In this document: positions 1-8,270 of the stretch, one piece after another | How the letters are laid out: each line of letters starts with the position of its first letter | Numbering within the stretch: the first letter of the stretch is position 1 | Origin: Nocardia inohanensis NBRC 100128 | GTDB lineage: Bacteria > Actinomycetota > Actinomycetes > Mycobacteriales > Mycobacteriaceae | Assembly (NCBI RefSeq): GCF_001612945.1 | Contig: NZ_BDBK01000012.1 | Span: forward strand, 124,001 to 188,000 | Reading direction: 5' to 3' | DNA: 64,000 bases | Translations under genes and position numbers: made by a program | Notes under the pieces: model-generated | Told to the model about the DNA's origin: nothing | Databases searched by the model: none | What the model saw: only the letters and a program-made list of their open reading frames with translations

Positions 1-499
1 CCTGCCGCCGGCGCATGCCCTCCCGGCCCTCCGACAACCCGGTGGCGGTATTGGCGAGCAGGGCCGAATCCACATAGCGCGGCACTTCCTCGGGGAAGTG
101 CTGGGCCCAGGCCAGCACGGTCGCCCCGCCCATACTGTGCCCCACCACGGTGGCGGGCGTCTCCGGTGCGATCGTCGCGGCCAGCACCGCCGACAGATCC
201 TCGGCCAGCACCCGGTCGCCGAACGGTCGGGAGCCCGCGGCACTGCGGCCGTGGCCGCGCTGGTCGTAGGCGATCACCCGGTTGTCGGCGGCCAGGGCAT
301 TGATCTGCGGGTTCCAGAATTCGATCGCGACGGACCAACCATGCACCAGCACAACGGGATCCGAATACGGATCGCCGTACTCCCGGACATGCAGCGCGGT
401 CCCGTCCGCAGAGATGACAGCGCGGGTCTCGCGGGGTTCCGGATGTCCGAGGACTCCGGTCGCGTGGGCGTCCGGAGCGAATTTCAGAGATTTCGGCAT
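1..499 (-). CDS. alpha/beta hydrolase, 3' end outside window
   Basis: The minus-strand reading frame starts at ATG 499 and stays open to the window edge, so only about 166 N-terminal residues are seen. The translation has the alpha/beta hydrolase pattern: a VLVHGW oxyanion loop near residue 57, a YDQRGHGRS turn, and the nucleophile elbow GHSMGG in the last third. The His of the triad lies beyond the window. It is divergent from the crotonase gene, and the intervening 105 bp hold a copy of the 18-bp palindrome shared by this island, so co-regulation by the nearby TetR protein is likely. The substrate is unknown; an ester or epoxide of a lipid-type compound is only an inference from context. 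Confidence 0.85.
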   Translation of the reverse strand, partial: MPKSLKFAPDAHATGVLGHPEPRETRAVISADGTALHVREYGDPYSDPVVLVHGWSVAIEFWNPQINALAADNRVIAYDQRGHGRSAAGSRPFGDRVLAEDLSAVLAATIAPETPATVVGHSMGGATVLAWAQHFPEEVPRYVDSALLANTATGLSEGREGMRRRQ

Positions 500-571
500 G
501 CCGCTACTCCCTTGTACTCAGCATCAGCCAGCCGCACTTGACGTGAGCGCGGTCACTGGCAACACTAAAAC

Positions 572-589
572 TAACCGCACGTACAGTCA
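572..589. promoter_or_regulatory. TetR-type operator, site A
   Basis: TAACCGCACGTACAGTCA is an imperfect palindrome centred on ACGT. It lies between the divergent hydrolase and crotonase genes, 15 bp before the crotonase ATG. It matches four other sites in the first 20 kb (consensus TRACCGYMCGTACRGTCA). Binding by the TetR protein encoded at 1451-2104 is inferred from its own copy of the site. Confidence 0.7.
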
Positions 590-604
590 ACAATGGAGAT
601 GGCG

Positions 605-1393
605 ATGTCAGACCGGGTAGCGATACAGGAGAACGTCGTTCGAGTCGAGCGACCCGCGGACGGAGTGGCGGTGGTGGTGCTGGATCGGCCGTCACGGCTC
701 AATGCCATGAGCCCGTCGCGGATTCCGTTGCTGACGGCGGCCGTGCGCCCGCTCGCCACGGATCCCGACACCCGGGTGGTCGTCCTGACCGGTGCCGGGC
801 GGGGCTTCTGCACGGGCATGGATCTGAGCAGCCTCGACGAGATGGCGCCGCGCGAGCAGGAGGCCACCATGGCCTGGATGCGCGATCTGCACGGCTTCTC
901 GCTGGAATTCGCACGGCTGCCGCAGCCCACCATCGCCGCGGTCAGCGGTCCGGCCATCGGTGGCGGGCTCGGCATGGCATTGGGCTGTGATCTGCGGATC
1001 GCCGGGCCGGGCGCGAAGTTCGGCGCGACCTTCGCCCGGATGGCGATCGGGCCCGATGCCGGGGTCTCGTATACGCTTCCGGCCGCGATCGGTCACGCCC
1101 GCGCACTGGATCTACTGCTCAGCTGTGAGCCCATCGGACCCGAGGAGGCATTGCGGGTGGGCCTGGTGAGCCGAGTCGCCGACGACGCCCTCACCGCCGC
1201 AATCGAACTCGCCCAACGCTGGGCGCGCATTCCCACCCATGCCGCGCGCATGATCAAGGCGACCCTGCGGCAGGCCGCCGCGGCCGATCTGGAGACCACC
1301 CTGCTCGAGATCGAACCCCGCACCCAGGCCGAGCTGATCTGCCATCCGGACTTCTTCGCCAATGCCCAGGCGTGGCTGGACAATCACCACTGA
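605..1393 (+). CDS. enoyl-CoA hydratase/isomerase (crotonase) family
   Basis: This 262-residue protein has crotonase-fold landmarks: a GAGRGFCTGMDLSSL oxyanion segment and GPAIGGGLGMALGCDL. The position that carries the first catalytic Glu in true hydratases (QPE) reads ATF here, while IGPDAG retains an Asp as in PaaG-type isomerases, so an isomerase or other acyl-CoA chemistry is more likely than simple hydration. I chose ATG 605 because GGAG at 595-598 sits 6 nt before it; an in-frame ATG at 593 would overlap that Shine-Dalgarno sequence. It is monocistronic, preceded by operator site A and followed by a strong terminator. A role in beta-oxidation of the compound imported by the nearby Mce system is inferred. 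Confidence 0.9.
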   Translation: MSDRVAIQENVVRVERPADGVAVVVLDRPSRLNAMSPSRIPLLTAAVRPLATDPDTRVVVLTGAGRGFCTGMDLSSLDEMAPREQEATMAWMRDLHGFSLEFARLPQPTIAAVSGPAIGGGLGMALGCDLRIAGPGAKFGATFARMAIGPDAGVSYTLPAAIGHARALDLLLSCEPIGPEEALRVGLVSRVADDALTAAIELAQRWARIPTHAARMIKATLRQAAAADLETTLLEIEPRTQAELICHPDFFANAQAWLDNHH

Positions 1394-1411
1394 CCCACGC
1401 GCGGACAGCGA

Positions 1412-1450
1412 AAGGCCCGGGTGACGAAAAGTCTCCCGGGCCTTCGTTTT
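1412..1450 (+). terminator. rho-independent terminator
   Basis: A perfect 10-bp stem (AAGGCCCGGG at 1412-1421 pairing with CCCGGGCCTT at 1435-1444, 13-nt loop) is followed by CGTTTTT. It lies between the convergent crotonase and TetR genes and should stop the crotonase transcript. A-rich bases on the left may give some activity in the other direction. Confidence 0.85.
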
Positions 1451-2104
1451 TCAGGCGGCGTAGGCGGCGCGGACGACCTCGACAATGCGGCCCTTGGGGT
1501 CGGTCAGGGTCGCGAGCGGGAAGCGGTCCACGAGCAGGCCGCCGAGGAAGACATCGGCGAAGGTGGCGGCGATCTCCTCGGGCGTGCGCTGGCCCTCCGG
1601 CCGGAACCACACCCACATCCACTGCATGGAACCCCACAGTTGCAGGGCCACGACCTCCACATCGACCGGCCGGAAGACACCGGCGTCGATGCCGCGCTGC
1701 AGTTCCTCCATGGTCATGCGCTGCAATTCCGCCCGCAGTTTGCGGACCTCCTGCATGGCGGGATCATCGGAGAGCTGCACCACCTCACGCTGGCTGGCGA
1801 TGGTGGCGGCGCGATCGGTCACCTGCAAGATCGTCGAAGCGTAGAAGATGGAGGCGATGCGCTCCTGCGGTGTCTCGAGCTGTTCCCACATCCGGCGGAC
1901 CGCGTCGAGCTGGCGGGTCATGTAGTTCTCTTCGAGCTCGCGCAGCATCTGCGCCTTGGTGCCGAAGTGATGGACGATGGTGCCCTTGGACATCCCGAGC
2001 TCGCCCGCGATATCGCCGAGATTGGTCTTCTCGTAACCCTGGTCGGCGACGTGCCGGATGAAGGTCTCGAGAATCTCGGTGCGCCGGCCTGCCGGTCTGG
2101 CCAC
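1451..2104 (-). CDS. TetR family transcriptional regulator
   Basis: This 217-residue protein has an N-terminal TetR helix-turn-helix (residues about 8-55, including NLGDIAGELGMSKGTIVHHF) and a helical ligand-binding region with no close similarity that I recognise. A copy of the 18-bp palindrome lies 23-40 bp upstream of its ATG, which suggests autoregulation, and the same site stands before four other transcription units between 0.5 and 19.4 kb. It is therefore the likely local repressor of the Mce/catabolic island. The ligand is probably a lipid or CoA ester of the pathway; this is inference. It differs from Mce3R, which has two TetR modules and is about twice as long. Confidence 0.92.
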   Translation of the reverse strand: MARPAGRRTEILETFIRHVADQGYEKTNLGDIAGELGMSKGTIVHHFGTKAQMLRELEENYMTRQLDAVRRMWEQLETPQERIASIFYASTILQVTDRAATIASQREVVQLSDDPAMQEVRKLRAELQRMTMEELQRGIDAGVFRPVDVEVVALQLWGSMQWMWVWFRPEGQRTPEEIAATFADVFLGGLLVDRFPLATLTDPKGRIVEVVRAAYAA

Positions 2105-2126
2105 TGGTTCCTCCCGGAGTAGAAAT

Positions 2127-2144
2127 TAACCGTACGAACGGTCG
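2127..2144. promoter_or_regulatory. TetR-type operator, site B (autoregulatory)
   Basis: TAACCGTACGAACGGTCG lies 23 bp upstream of the TetR start codon at 2104. It is a near-perfect inverted repeat (ACCGT...ACGGT) and is the copy that links the motif to this regulator. Confidence 0.75.
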
Positions 2145-2198
2145 ATATTCTAACGCCTCCGCCGGTCCACCGCCGTTTCAGCGTCGGCGCGGCGGTAC

Positions 2199-3140
2199 TC
2201 AGGCCGAGCGACGGCCCGCGGCGTCCGACGATTCGACGGCCTCACGCAGGAATGTGCCGCCGGACCTGAGCGCGGCGCGCGCGGCCGGATGGAAACGGGC
2301 CAGCGCCTGGAACACGTGCACCTGGTCCGGCCAGACCTGTAGTTCGCAGGGCACCGCGGCGGTCCGCAATCCGGCGGCGAGCGCTTCGATCTCGGGCAGC
2401 AGGCATTCGGTGGAGCCGGCCTGGATGAGCGTCGGCGGCCATCGGTGCTTGTCGGCGGCGAGGATGTCCAGTCTTGGATCGGAGCTGACGGCCTCCCCCA
2501 GATACGCACGTATACAGGCTTTTCCGAATTCCTCGGGGATCACCGGGTCCGGGTCGCGCACCCGGTCGGGGTCGACGTCGACCACCGGTGACATCAGGTA
2601 GGCGGCGGCCGGCATCGGAAGTCCCACGCGCACGATGTCGTTCAGCAATCCAGCCGCCAGATGTCCGCCCGCGGAGTCTCCCGCCAGCGTCAGCCGTTCC
2701 GGCGCGTATCCGTTGTCGATGAGCCAGCGATACGCCGCCAGGGCATCGTCGGCGGCCGCCGGGAAACGGTGTTCGGGAGCACGCCGGTAGTCGAGTACCA
2801 GCGCCGGCAGTCCGCTCGCCGCCGAAAGCCGTTTGGCCAGACCGTAATGCGACTGCGAGGAGCCGAGTACGAAGCCGCCGCCGTGCAGGTACAGGATCGC
2901 GCCCCGGTCGGTGTCGCCGCCGGCCGGCGCGGTCGCGGCATCCACCCACAGCCCGCGCACCCGGCTCGCGCGCAGCCTGCGCGTGCGCGCGCCGAACGGA
3001 TTGCGCACCGCGCCGATGGAATCACCCAGAATGCGCATGGCCGTCAAGTTCCCGCCGATGGGCAGGGTGCGCTGCGCCAAGCCGCGCACCGCACCCGCTA
3101 CGCCCATCGCGGCATTGTTCCCGACAGTGCGGCTGGACAT
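2199..3140 (-). CDS. HSL-type alpha/beta hydrolase (esterase/lipase)
   Basis: The protein of about 313 residues carries the hormone-sensitive-lipase signature: HGGGF oxyanion motif (about residue 87), the nucleophile elbow GDSAGG (about residue 155), and a C-terminal DQVHVF region supplying the His. DYRRAPEHRFPA is typical of the LipN/NlhH-type group. I chose ATG 3140 because GAGG precedes it by 5 nt; an in-frame GTG two codons earlier is less likely. The gene has its own copy of the shared operator 59-76 bp upstream and lies downstream of the TetR gene's promoter. A role in cleaving ester-linked lipid substrate is plausible from context. Confidence 0.9.
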   Translation of the reverse strand: MSSRTVGNNAAMGVAGAVRGLAQRTLPIGGNLTAMRILGDSIGAVRNPFGARTRRLRASRVRGLWVDAATAPAGGDTDRGAILYLHGGGFVLGSSQSHYGLAKRLSAASGLPALVLDYRRAPEHRFPAAADDALAAYRWLIDNGYAPERLTLAGDSAGGHLAAGLLNDIVRVGLPMPAAAYLMSPVVDVDPDRVRDPDPVIPEEFGKACIRAYLGEAVSSDPRLDILAADKHRWPPTLIQAGSTECLLPEIEALAAGLRTAAVPCELQVWPDQVHVFQALARFHPAARAALRSGGTFLREAVESSDAAGRRSA

Positions 3141-3198
3141 GATCACCTCATTGTGGTCATTCGGCCGCCCGGCTCTCGAGCGCCCACTATCAGATTAT

Positions 3199-3216
3199 CG
3201 ACCGTACGATCGGTCA
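3199..3216. promoter_or_regulatory. TetR-type operator, site C
   Basis: CGACCGTACGATCGGTCA is a strong inverted repeat (GACCG...CGGTC) upstream of the esterase gene and just beyond the aldehyde dehydrogenase stop codon. It belongs to the same five-site family. Confidence 0.72.
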
Positions 3217-3219
3217 GCG

Positions 3220-4668
3220 CTACTTCGGCAGGTAGATCGACTTGTACTGCTGGTAGGCGGCCAGGCCCTCGGGACCCAATTCGCGGCCCAGGCCACTGTC
3301 TTTCACGCCGCCGAAAGGTGCGCCGTGGTCCATGGTGTAGCCGTTGACGCCGATGCTGCCGGTCTGCACGCGGCGGGCCAGCGCGGTGCCGCGGTCCAGG
3401 TCGGTGGTCCATACCGTGCCGCCCAGGCCGTAATCGGAGTCGTTGGCCAGGCGCAGCGCGTCGGCGTCGTCCTCGAAGGGGATGACGGCCAGCACCGGGC
3501 CGAAGATCTCCTCGCGGGCGATGGTGGCGTCATTGTCGACGTCGGCGAAGACCGTCGGTTCCACGTACCAGCCCTTGTCGAATCCGGCGGGCCGGCCGCC
3601 GCCGGTGGTGATCCGGCCGCCTTCGGCCTGCCCCTTGGCGATATATCCCTCGATAATCTCGCGCTGGCGGGCGGTGGCTACCGGCCCGATCACGGTCGAA
3701 CGATCCAGGGGGTCACCGATTTTCAGCCCGCGCACCAGATCGGTGATGCCGTCCACGATCTCGCCGTAGCGACTGCGCGGGGCCAGGATGCGGGTGCAGA
3801 TGTAGCAGCTCTGGCCCTGGTTCATCAGGCTCACCGCGAACAGGCCGGGCAGCGTCGCCGACAGGTCCGCGTCATCGAGGATGATGGCCGCGGACTTGCC
3901 GCCGAGTTCGAGGGTGACCGGCTTGAGCAGGCGGCCACAGGTTTCCGCGATCGTCCGGCCCGCCTCGGTGGAGCCGGTGAAGGCGATCTTGTCCACGCCC
4001 GGATGCGACACCAGGTGCGCGCCGGCGGTGCGGCCGGACCCCGGCACGATATTGAGCACGCCCGGCGGAATCTGCGCGGCGGCAGCGGCTTCCGCGACCA
4101 CCATGGCGTCCAGGACCGTCTCCGAGGACGGCTTCACCACGACGGTGCAGCCCGCCGCCAGCGCGGGGGCGAGTTTGAAGAAGGTGAGCGTCTGCGGGAA
4201 GTTCCACGGCACGATCGCGCCGACCACGCCGATCGGTTCCCGGCGCACTTCGGTGGAGCCCGCGACGAGCGAGGGCCGCACCTCGTACTCCGCCTGCCGC
4301 TGCACCAGATCCGCGTAGTAGCGCAGGATCACGCCCGGCACCGTGCCCTCGACGGCTTTGCCGAAACGCACCGGCATGCCGTTCTGGCTGCTCACGTAGC
4401 GCACGATATCCGCACTGCGCGAGGCCAATTCGATGGCGAAGCGCTCCAGCACGGCGGCGCGGCGCGCCGGTTCCCAGCGCGACCAGCCCTGCGGATTGTC
4501 GAAGGCGGCCCGCGCGGCGGCGACGGCGGCATCGATATCCGCGGCCTCGCCGGACGGCACGGAACCGAGCAGCTCCTCGGTGCTGGCCGAATACGCTTCG
4601 ATGCGACGCGAACTCGACGGTGCGCGCCACTCCCCTCCGATGTAGAGCGCGTTGTAATCCGCCGTCAT
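3220..4668 (-). CDS. NAD(P)-dependent aldehyde dehydrogenase
   Basis: This 482-residue protein is typical in length for the ALDH superfamily. It has IVPWNFP, the Glu motif VTLELGGKSA, the catalytic Cys in GQSCYICTR and the C-terminal PFGGVKDSG. I chose ATG 4668 (AGAGGA 6 nt upstream); it overlaps the stop of the alcohol dehydrogenase before it by 4 nt. It is the last gene of the four-gene operon SCP2-ADH-ADH-ALDH. With the two dehydrogenases it would oxidise an alcohol through the aldehyde to the acid, which could then enter CoA-dependent degradation. The substrate is not determined by sequence. Confidence 0.93.
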   Translation of the reverse strand: MTADYNALYIGGEWRAPSSSRRIEAYSASTEELLGSVPSGEAADIDAAVAAARAAFDNPQGWSRWEPARRAAVLERFAIELASRSADIVRYVSSQNGMPVRFGKAVEGTVPGVILRYYADLVQRQAEYEVRPSLVAGSTEVRREPIGVVGAIVPWNFPQTLTFFKLAPALAAGCTVVVKPSSETVLDAMVVAEAAAAAQIPPGVLNIVPGSGRTAGAHLVSHPGVDKIAFTGSTEAGRTIAETCGRLLKPVTLELGGKSAAIILDDADLSATLPGLFAVSLMNQGQSCYICTRILAPRSRYGEIVDGITDLVRGLKIGDPLDRSTVIGPVATARQREIIEGYIAKGQAEGGRITTGGGRPAGFDKGWYVEPTVFADVDNDATIAREEIFGPVLAVIPFEDDADALRLANDSDYGLGGTVWTTDLDRGTALARRVQTGSIGVNGYTMDHGAPFGGVKDSGLGRELGPEGLAAYQQYKSIYLPK

Positions 4669-5774
4669 GGCGTGTCCTCTCCGGGTATCAGCACGGGTTT
4701 GACCACCGCACCGGATTTCATGGCCCGCTCGGCCTCGTCGATCCGGTCGAGCGGGAAGGTCTGCACCAGTTCGTCGAAGGGGAAGCGGCCCTGCCGCCAC
4801 AATTCGATGAGCCTGGGTATCAACAGTTTCGGCACGCTGTCGCCCTCGAGAATGCCCTTGATGGTCCGCCCGAAGGCGAGCTGGTCGGGGCGCACGACGA
4901 GCGGTTTCAGCTGGACGCCGACACAGCCGCAGACGCCCCGCAGCCGCAGCACGTCGATGGCGGTCGAGACCACCTCCGGGACGCCGGTGGTGTCGAGCGA
5001 GTAGTCCAGCCCGCCGGGCACCAGCGCCTTCACTGCCTCGGCCAGGTTCTCGGTCGAAGCGAGGAAAGTGTGTGTGGCCCCGAGCTTTTCGGCGAGCCGC
5101 AACCGTTCCTGGTTGAGGTCCACCGCGACGATGACCGCCGCGCCCGCGACCCGGGCCGCCATGATCGCCGACAGTCCGACGGTGCCGGTGCCGAACACCG
5201 CGATGCTCGCTCCGGCCTCCACACCCAGTGAGGTGAACACCGACCCGGCCCCGGTCAGCACGCCGCAGGACAGTGGCCCGAGCAGTTCCAGCGGCAGCGC
5301 CGGATCGACCTTGATCGCATTGCGGGCGGCCACCACGCTGAATTCGGCGAAGGAGGACTGCCCGAACCAGTTGCCCTTGACCGGGTCGCCCTGCGCATCA
5401 CGCACATTGGTGGCGCGGCCCGGCCGGAAGCCGGACATGTTGCGCGGCCAGAAGCTCTCGCAGTAGGCGGGCTGCGCGTCCAGGCAGTTCCGGCAGGCGC
5501 CACACGAATCGAACGAGAGCACGACGTGGTCGCCGACCGCCAGTTCGGTCACCCCGGCGCCGAGTTCCACCACGACGCCCGCGCCTTCATGGCCGGTGAT
5601 GATCGGCGGTTTGGCCATGGGCGTACGCGGCAGGAAATCGCTGTGGCACATACCCACTCCCGCGATCCGCACCACGATCTGCCCGGGACCGGGGGCGTCG
5701 AGTTCGACCTCCTCGATCCGGAAGGGCGCGTCGGCGGCGCGCAGGACAGCGGCGCGGGTTCGTACGGTTGTCAT
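4665..5774 (-). CDS. zinc-dependent alcohol dehydrogenase (MDR family)
   Basis: The 369-residue medium-chain dehydrogenase has catalytic-zinc ligands in GMCHSDF and GHEGAG, a structural-zinc lobe with four cysteines in DSCGACRNCLDAQPAYC, and the nucleotide-binding GTGTVGL turn. It overlaps both neighbours by 4 nt (ATGA), so translation is coupled across the operon. It is clearly related to the gene before it, sharing the NWFGQSSF/SWFGQSSF segment and LIPRLIELWR, so the pair arose by tandem duplication. Members of this group oxidise aryl or long-chain alcohols; which alcohol is used here is unknown. Confidence 0.92.
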   Translation of the reverse strand: MTTVRTRAAVLRAADAPFRIEEVELDAPGPGQIVVRIAGVGMCHSDFLPRTPMAKPPIITGHEGAGVVVELGAGVTELAVGDHVVLSFDSCGACRNCLDAQPAYCESFWPRNMSGFRPGRATNVRDAQGDPVKGNWFGQSSFAEFSVVAARNAIKVDPALPLELLGPLSCGVLTGAGSVFTSLGVEAGASIAVFGTGTVGLSAIMAARVAGAAVIVAVDLNQERLRLAEKLGATHTFLASTENLAEAVKALVPGGLDYSLDTTGVPEVVSTAIDVLRLRGVCGCVGVQLKPLVVRPDQLAFGRTIKGILEGDSVPKLLIPRLIELWRQGRFPFDELVQTFPLDRIDEAERAMKSGAVVKPVLIPGEDTP

Positions 5775-6886
5775 GATTCCCCGAAAGTGAGCACGGGTTT
5801 GATGACCTTGCCGTCCCGCACCGCCGCCACGGCGTCGGTAATGCGCTCGAACGGGAACTTCTCGACGAGCCGGTCGAACGGGAACTGACCCGCCCGCCAC
5901 AATTCGATCAGCCGCGGAATGAGTTCGTGCGGATCGGCATCGCCCTCGAGGACACCGAGCAGTTGCCTGCCCATGAGCAGATTGCCCTGGTCGATGGTGA
6001 TCTCGTTCTCCATGGAGCGAGCGCCGAGGGTGACCGCGCGGCCCGGCGTCTTCAGCGACTCGACCGCCGTGCGCACGACGGGCCCGAGCCCGACGGTTTC
6101 GATGGCGAAATCGGCTCCCGTGCCGGTGATCTCGGTCAGCGCCCACCCCAGGTCGGTGGTTTCCCCGGAGTTGACGACGTGCGTGGCCCCGAGTTCCCGG
6201 GCCAGCTCCAGCCGTTCGGGATTGAGGTCCACCGCGATGATCGGATCACAGCCGGCGACCCGCGCCGCCATGATCGCGGCCAGCCCGACCCCGCCGACGC
6301 CGAATACGATCAAGCTCTGGCCGGGTTCGGGCCGCAGCACATTGAGGACGGTGCCCGCACCGGTCAGCAGGCCGCAGCCCAGCGGGCCCAAGATGTCCAG
6401 GGGCAGATCGGCATCGACGCGCACCGCATTGCGCACGCTGGCCACCGCGTAGGTCCCGAACGAGGACTGCCCGAACCAGCTGCCGTGCACCTCCTCCCCG
6501 TTCTCGGACAGGGTGGTGCTGCCGTCGAGGCGCGAGCCGAAATAGTTCATGGCGCCGGACAATTCGCAGTACGCCGGATGCCCGCTGGTGCATTGTGCGC
6601 ATTCGGTGCAGTGATCGAAGCTCAGCACCACCGCGTCGCCGACCGAGAGCGCCGTGACATCGTCGGCGATCGCGGCCACGACGCCCGCGCCTTCGTGACC
6701 GAGCACGAACGGCGTTTCCAGGGGAATCCCGCCTTCGAGGGCGACCAGGTCGGTGTGGCAGACGCCGGTGCCGCGCAATCGGACCAGGACCTCCCCCGAT
6801 TCCAGGGTGGGGATCTGCACCTCGGTGAGTTCCAGCGGGGACTCGAGGTCACGGACCAGCGCGACCGTCGCCCGGGTGACCGTCAC
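5771..6886 (-). CDS. zinc-dependent alcohol dehydrogenase (MDR family), paralogue
   Basis: This 371-residue protein has zinc ligands in GVCHTD and GHEGAG, structural cysteines in CTECAQCTSGHPAYC, and the Rossmann turn GVGGVGL. It is a tandem paralogue of the gene at 4665-5774 and is coupled to it and to the SCP2 gene by 4-nt overlaps. Duplication of an alcohol dehydrogenase within one operon suggests either two stereoisomers or two successive alcohols in the pathway. The latter is inference. Confidence 0.92.
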   Translation of the reverse strand: MTVTRATVALVRDLESPLELTEVQIPTLESGEVLVRLRGTGVCHTDLVALEGGIPLETPFVLGHEGAGVVAAIADDVTALSVGDAVVLSFDHCTECAQCTSGHPAYCELSGAMNYFGSRLDGSTTLSENGEEVHGSWFGQSSFGTYAVASVRNAVRVDADLPLDILGPLGCGLLTGAGTVLNVLRPEPGQSLIVFGVGGVGLAAIMAARVAGCDPIIAVDLNPERLELARELGATHVVNSGETTDLGWALTEITGTGADFAIETVGLGPVVRTAVESLKTPGRAVTLGARSMENEITIDQGNLLMGRQLLGVLEGDADPHELIPRLIELWRAGQFPFDRLVEKFPFERITDAVAAVRDGKVIKPVLTFGES

Positions 6887-7293
6887 TGCGCGTCCTTCTC
6901 GGCGACCAGGTCCTTGTAGAGCGGGAAGACCGGCTTGGCGGCGGGCAGCAGTTTGAGGATCTTGCTGACCGGGCCGCGCGCCTTGGCCTCACCCTTGGCC
7001 AGCCCGACCGCCGCATTGTATTCGCCGCGCCAGAAGCGGTTTCCGTTATCCGCGGACATGCTCATGCGGATATCGGGCACCACGTCGGTGTCCTCGCCCT
7101 CGATCACCTCGATGGCCGGTTCGGCGAGCTTGATGGTGAGCGTGGCCTTGGGGTCGGTGTAGTCGATGCGCAGCGTGACCGCCGCCCCGCGCAGTTTCGG
7201 TCCGGCCTGCGGATGCGCATCGGCCAGGCGGAATGCGCCGCCGATGTACTTGTAGACCTCTTCGGCATTGGAGAAATAGGCCACGATGCCCAC
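6883..7293 (-). CDS. SCP2 sterol-transfer family protein
   Basis: This small 136-residue protein fits the SCP2-like fold: a basic-acidic beta region (RIDYTDPKATLTIKLAEPAIEVIEG) followed by the MSADNGNRFWRGEYNAAVGLAKGEAKARGPV segment that resembles the substrate-tunnel helix of SCP2 domains. It is the first gene of the SCP2-ADH-ADH-ALDH operon and stands divergent from the mce operon, with operator site D between them. Family members bind sterols, acyl-CoAs or polyketide-like lipids, so it may present a hydrophobic substrate to the dehydrogenases. The start is GTG 7293; a GTG three codons later is possible. Confidence 0.82.
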   Translation of the reverse strand: MGIVAYFSNAEEVYKYIGGAFRLADAHPQAGPKLRGAAVTLRIDYTDPKATLTIKLAEPAIEVIEGEDTDVVPDIRMSMSADNGNRFWRGEYNAAVGLAKGEAKARGPVSKILKLLPAAKPVFPLYKDLVAEKDAQ

Positions 7294-7338
7294 GCCTTTC
7301 CGGAGAAATTTCGTTGTGATGCACCTATCATAATCGAC

Positions 7339-7356
7339 TGACCGCCCGTACAGTCA
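7339..7356. promoter_or_regulatory. TetR-type operator, site D (SCP2 operon / mce operon)
   Basis: TGACCGCCCGTACAGTCA lies in the 116-bp divergent region between the SCP2 gene and the first yrbE gene. One bound repressor could control uptake (mce) and oxidation (SCP2-ADH-ADH-ALDH) together. Confidence 0.72.
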
Positions 7357-7409
7357 ACAGCCAATAGTCAGACACTCGGCAGCAACGCCGAGGAGGAGCA
7401 CAAAAGGGG

Positions 7410-8270
7410 GTGCGCTCGGCAATGAGCACACGCGAAGCCCGCGCCGAAGGACGCACCAGCGCCGGGCAGGCATTGCGGGGGAATATCTCCGGCACCGTGT
7501 TGTCGGGATTGGGCACGCTGGGCCGGGCACTGCGATCGGGGGCGCATGCGGCCGGGGTCGGCGTGGAGGACGCCGTGCGGCTGCGGTTCCAGTGGAAGGA
7601 AGCCGTGCGGCAGGCGTGGTTCCTGATCACCGTGACCGCGATTCCCGGGGTGCTGGTGGCGATTCCGTTCGGCGTGATCGTCTCGGCGCAGGTGGGCAAT
7701 ATCGTGCATCAGCTGGGGGCGAATTCGCTGATCGGCGCGGCCGGTGGGCTCGGGGTGATCAAGCAGGGCGCACCGCTGGCCACCGGGCTGCTACTGGGTG
7801 GCGCGGGGGCCGCGGCCATCGCCGCGGATCTGGGGGCGCGGACCATTCGCGAAGAGGTCGATGCCATGCGGGTCATGGGGATCGATCCCGTTCAGCGCCT
7901 GGTAGTTCCGCGGATGGCGGCCATGCTGGTGGTCGCGCCATTGATCAATATCCTGATTCTGGTCGTGGGCATCGTCGCCGGATACGTGATGGCGATCGCG
8001 GCGCTCGGCGTCACACCCGGCAGTTACTGGGAATCGTTCGGGGCCTTCGCCACTCCGGTCGATATCTGGGTTTCGCTGATCAAAGCCACCATTTTCGGGC
8101 TGATCGTGGTGGTGATCGCCTGTCAGCGCGGACTGGAGGCGCGCGGCGGGCCACGCGGGGTCGCGGACGGGGTGAACGCGGCGGTCATTCTGTCCGTGGT
8201 CTCGATCGCGGTGGTGAACACCGCCATCACGCAGGTCGTCACCATGTTCTTCCCGGCGAGGATGGCGTGA
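7410..8270 (+). CDS. yrbEA: YrbE/MlaE-type permease, first subunit of the mce operon
   Basis: This 286-residue MlaE-type ABC permease has several hydrophobic segments and the family landmarks AAAIAADLGARTIREEVDAMRVMGIDPVQ and a final RGGPRGVADGVNAAV loop. With the second YrbE it forms the membrane pore on which the Mce proteins assemble; the MceG ATPase that powers such systems is not in this window. GTG 7410 is used because AGGAGGAG precedes it by 11 nt; ATG 7422 behind AAGGGGG is a credible alternative. It overlaps the next gene by 1 nt. Confidence 0.93.
   Translation: MRSAMSTREARAEGRTSAGQALRGNISGTVLSGLGTLGRALRSGAHAAGVGVEDAVRLRFQWKEAVRQAWFLITVTAIPGVLVAIPFGVIVSAQVGNIVHQLGANSLIGAAGGLGVIKQGAPLATGLLLGGAGAAAIAADLGARTIREEVDAMRVMGIDPVQRLVVPRMAAMLVVAPLINILILVVGIVAGYVMAIAALGVTPGSYWESFGAFATPVDIWVSLIKATIFGLIVVVIACQRGLEARGGPRGVADGVNAAVILSVVSIAVVNTAITQVVTMFFPARMA

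Noticed and set aside
2911..5004. Long plus-strand open frame of almost 700 codons
   Set aside because: It lies antisense to the esterase and aldehyde dehydrogenase genes, has His/Arg/Gly-rich composition without domains, and arises from high-GC codon bias. Similar long shadows elsewhere were left out.
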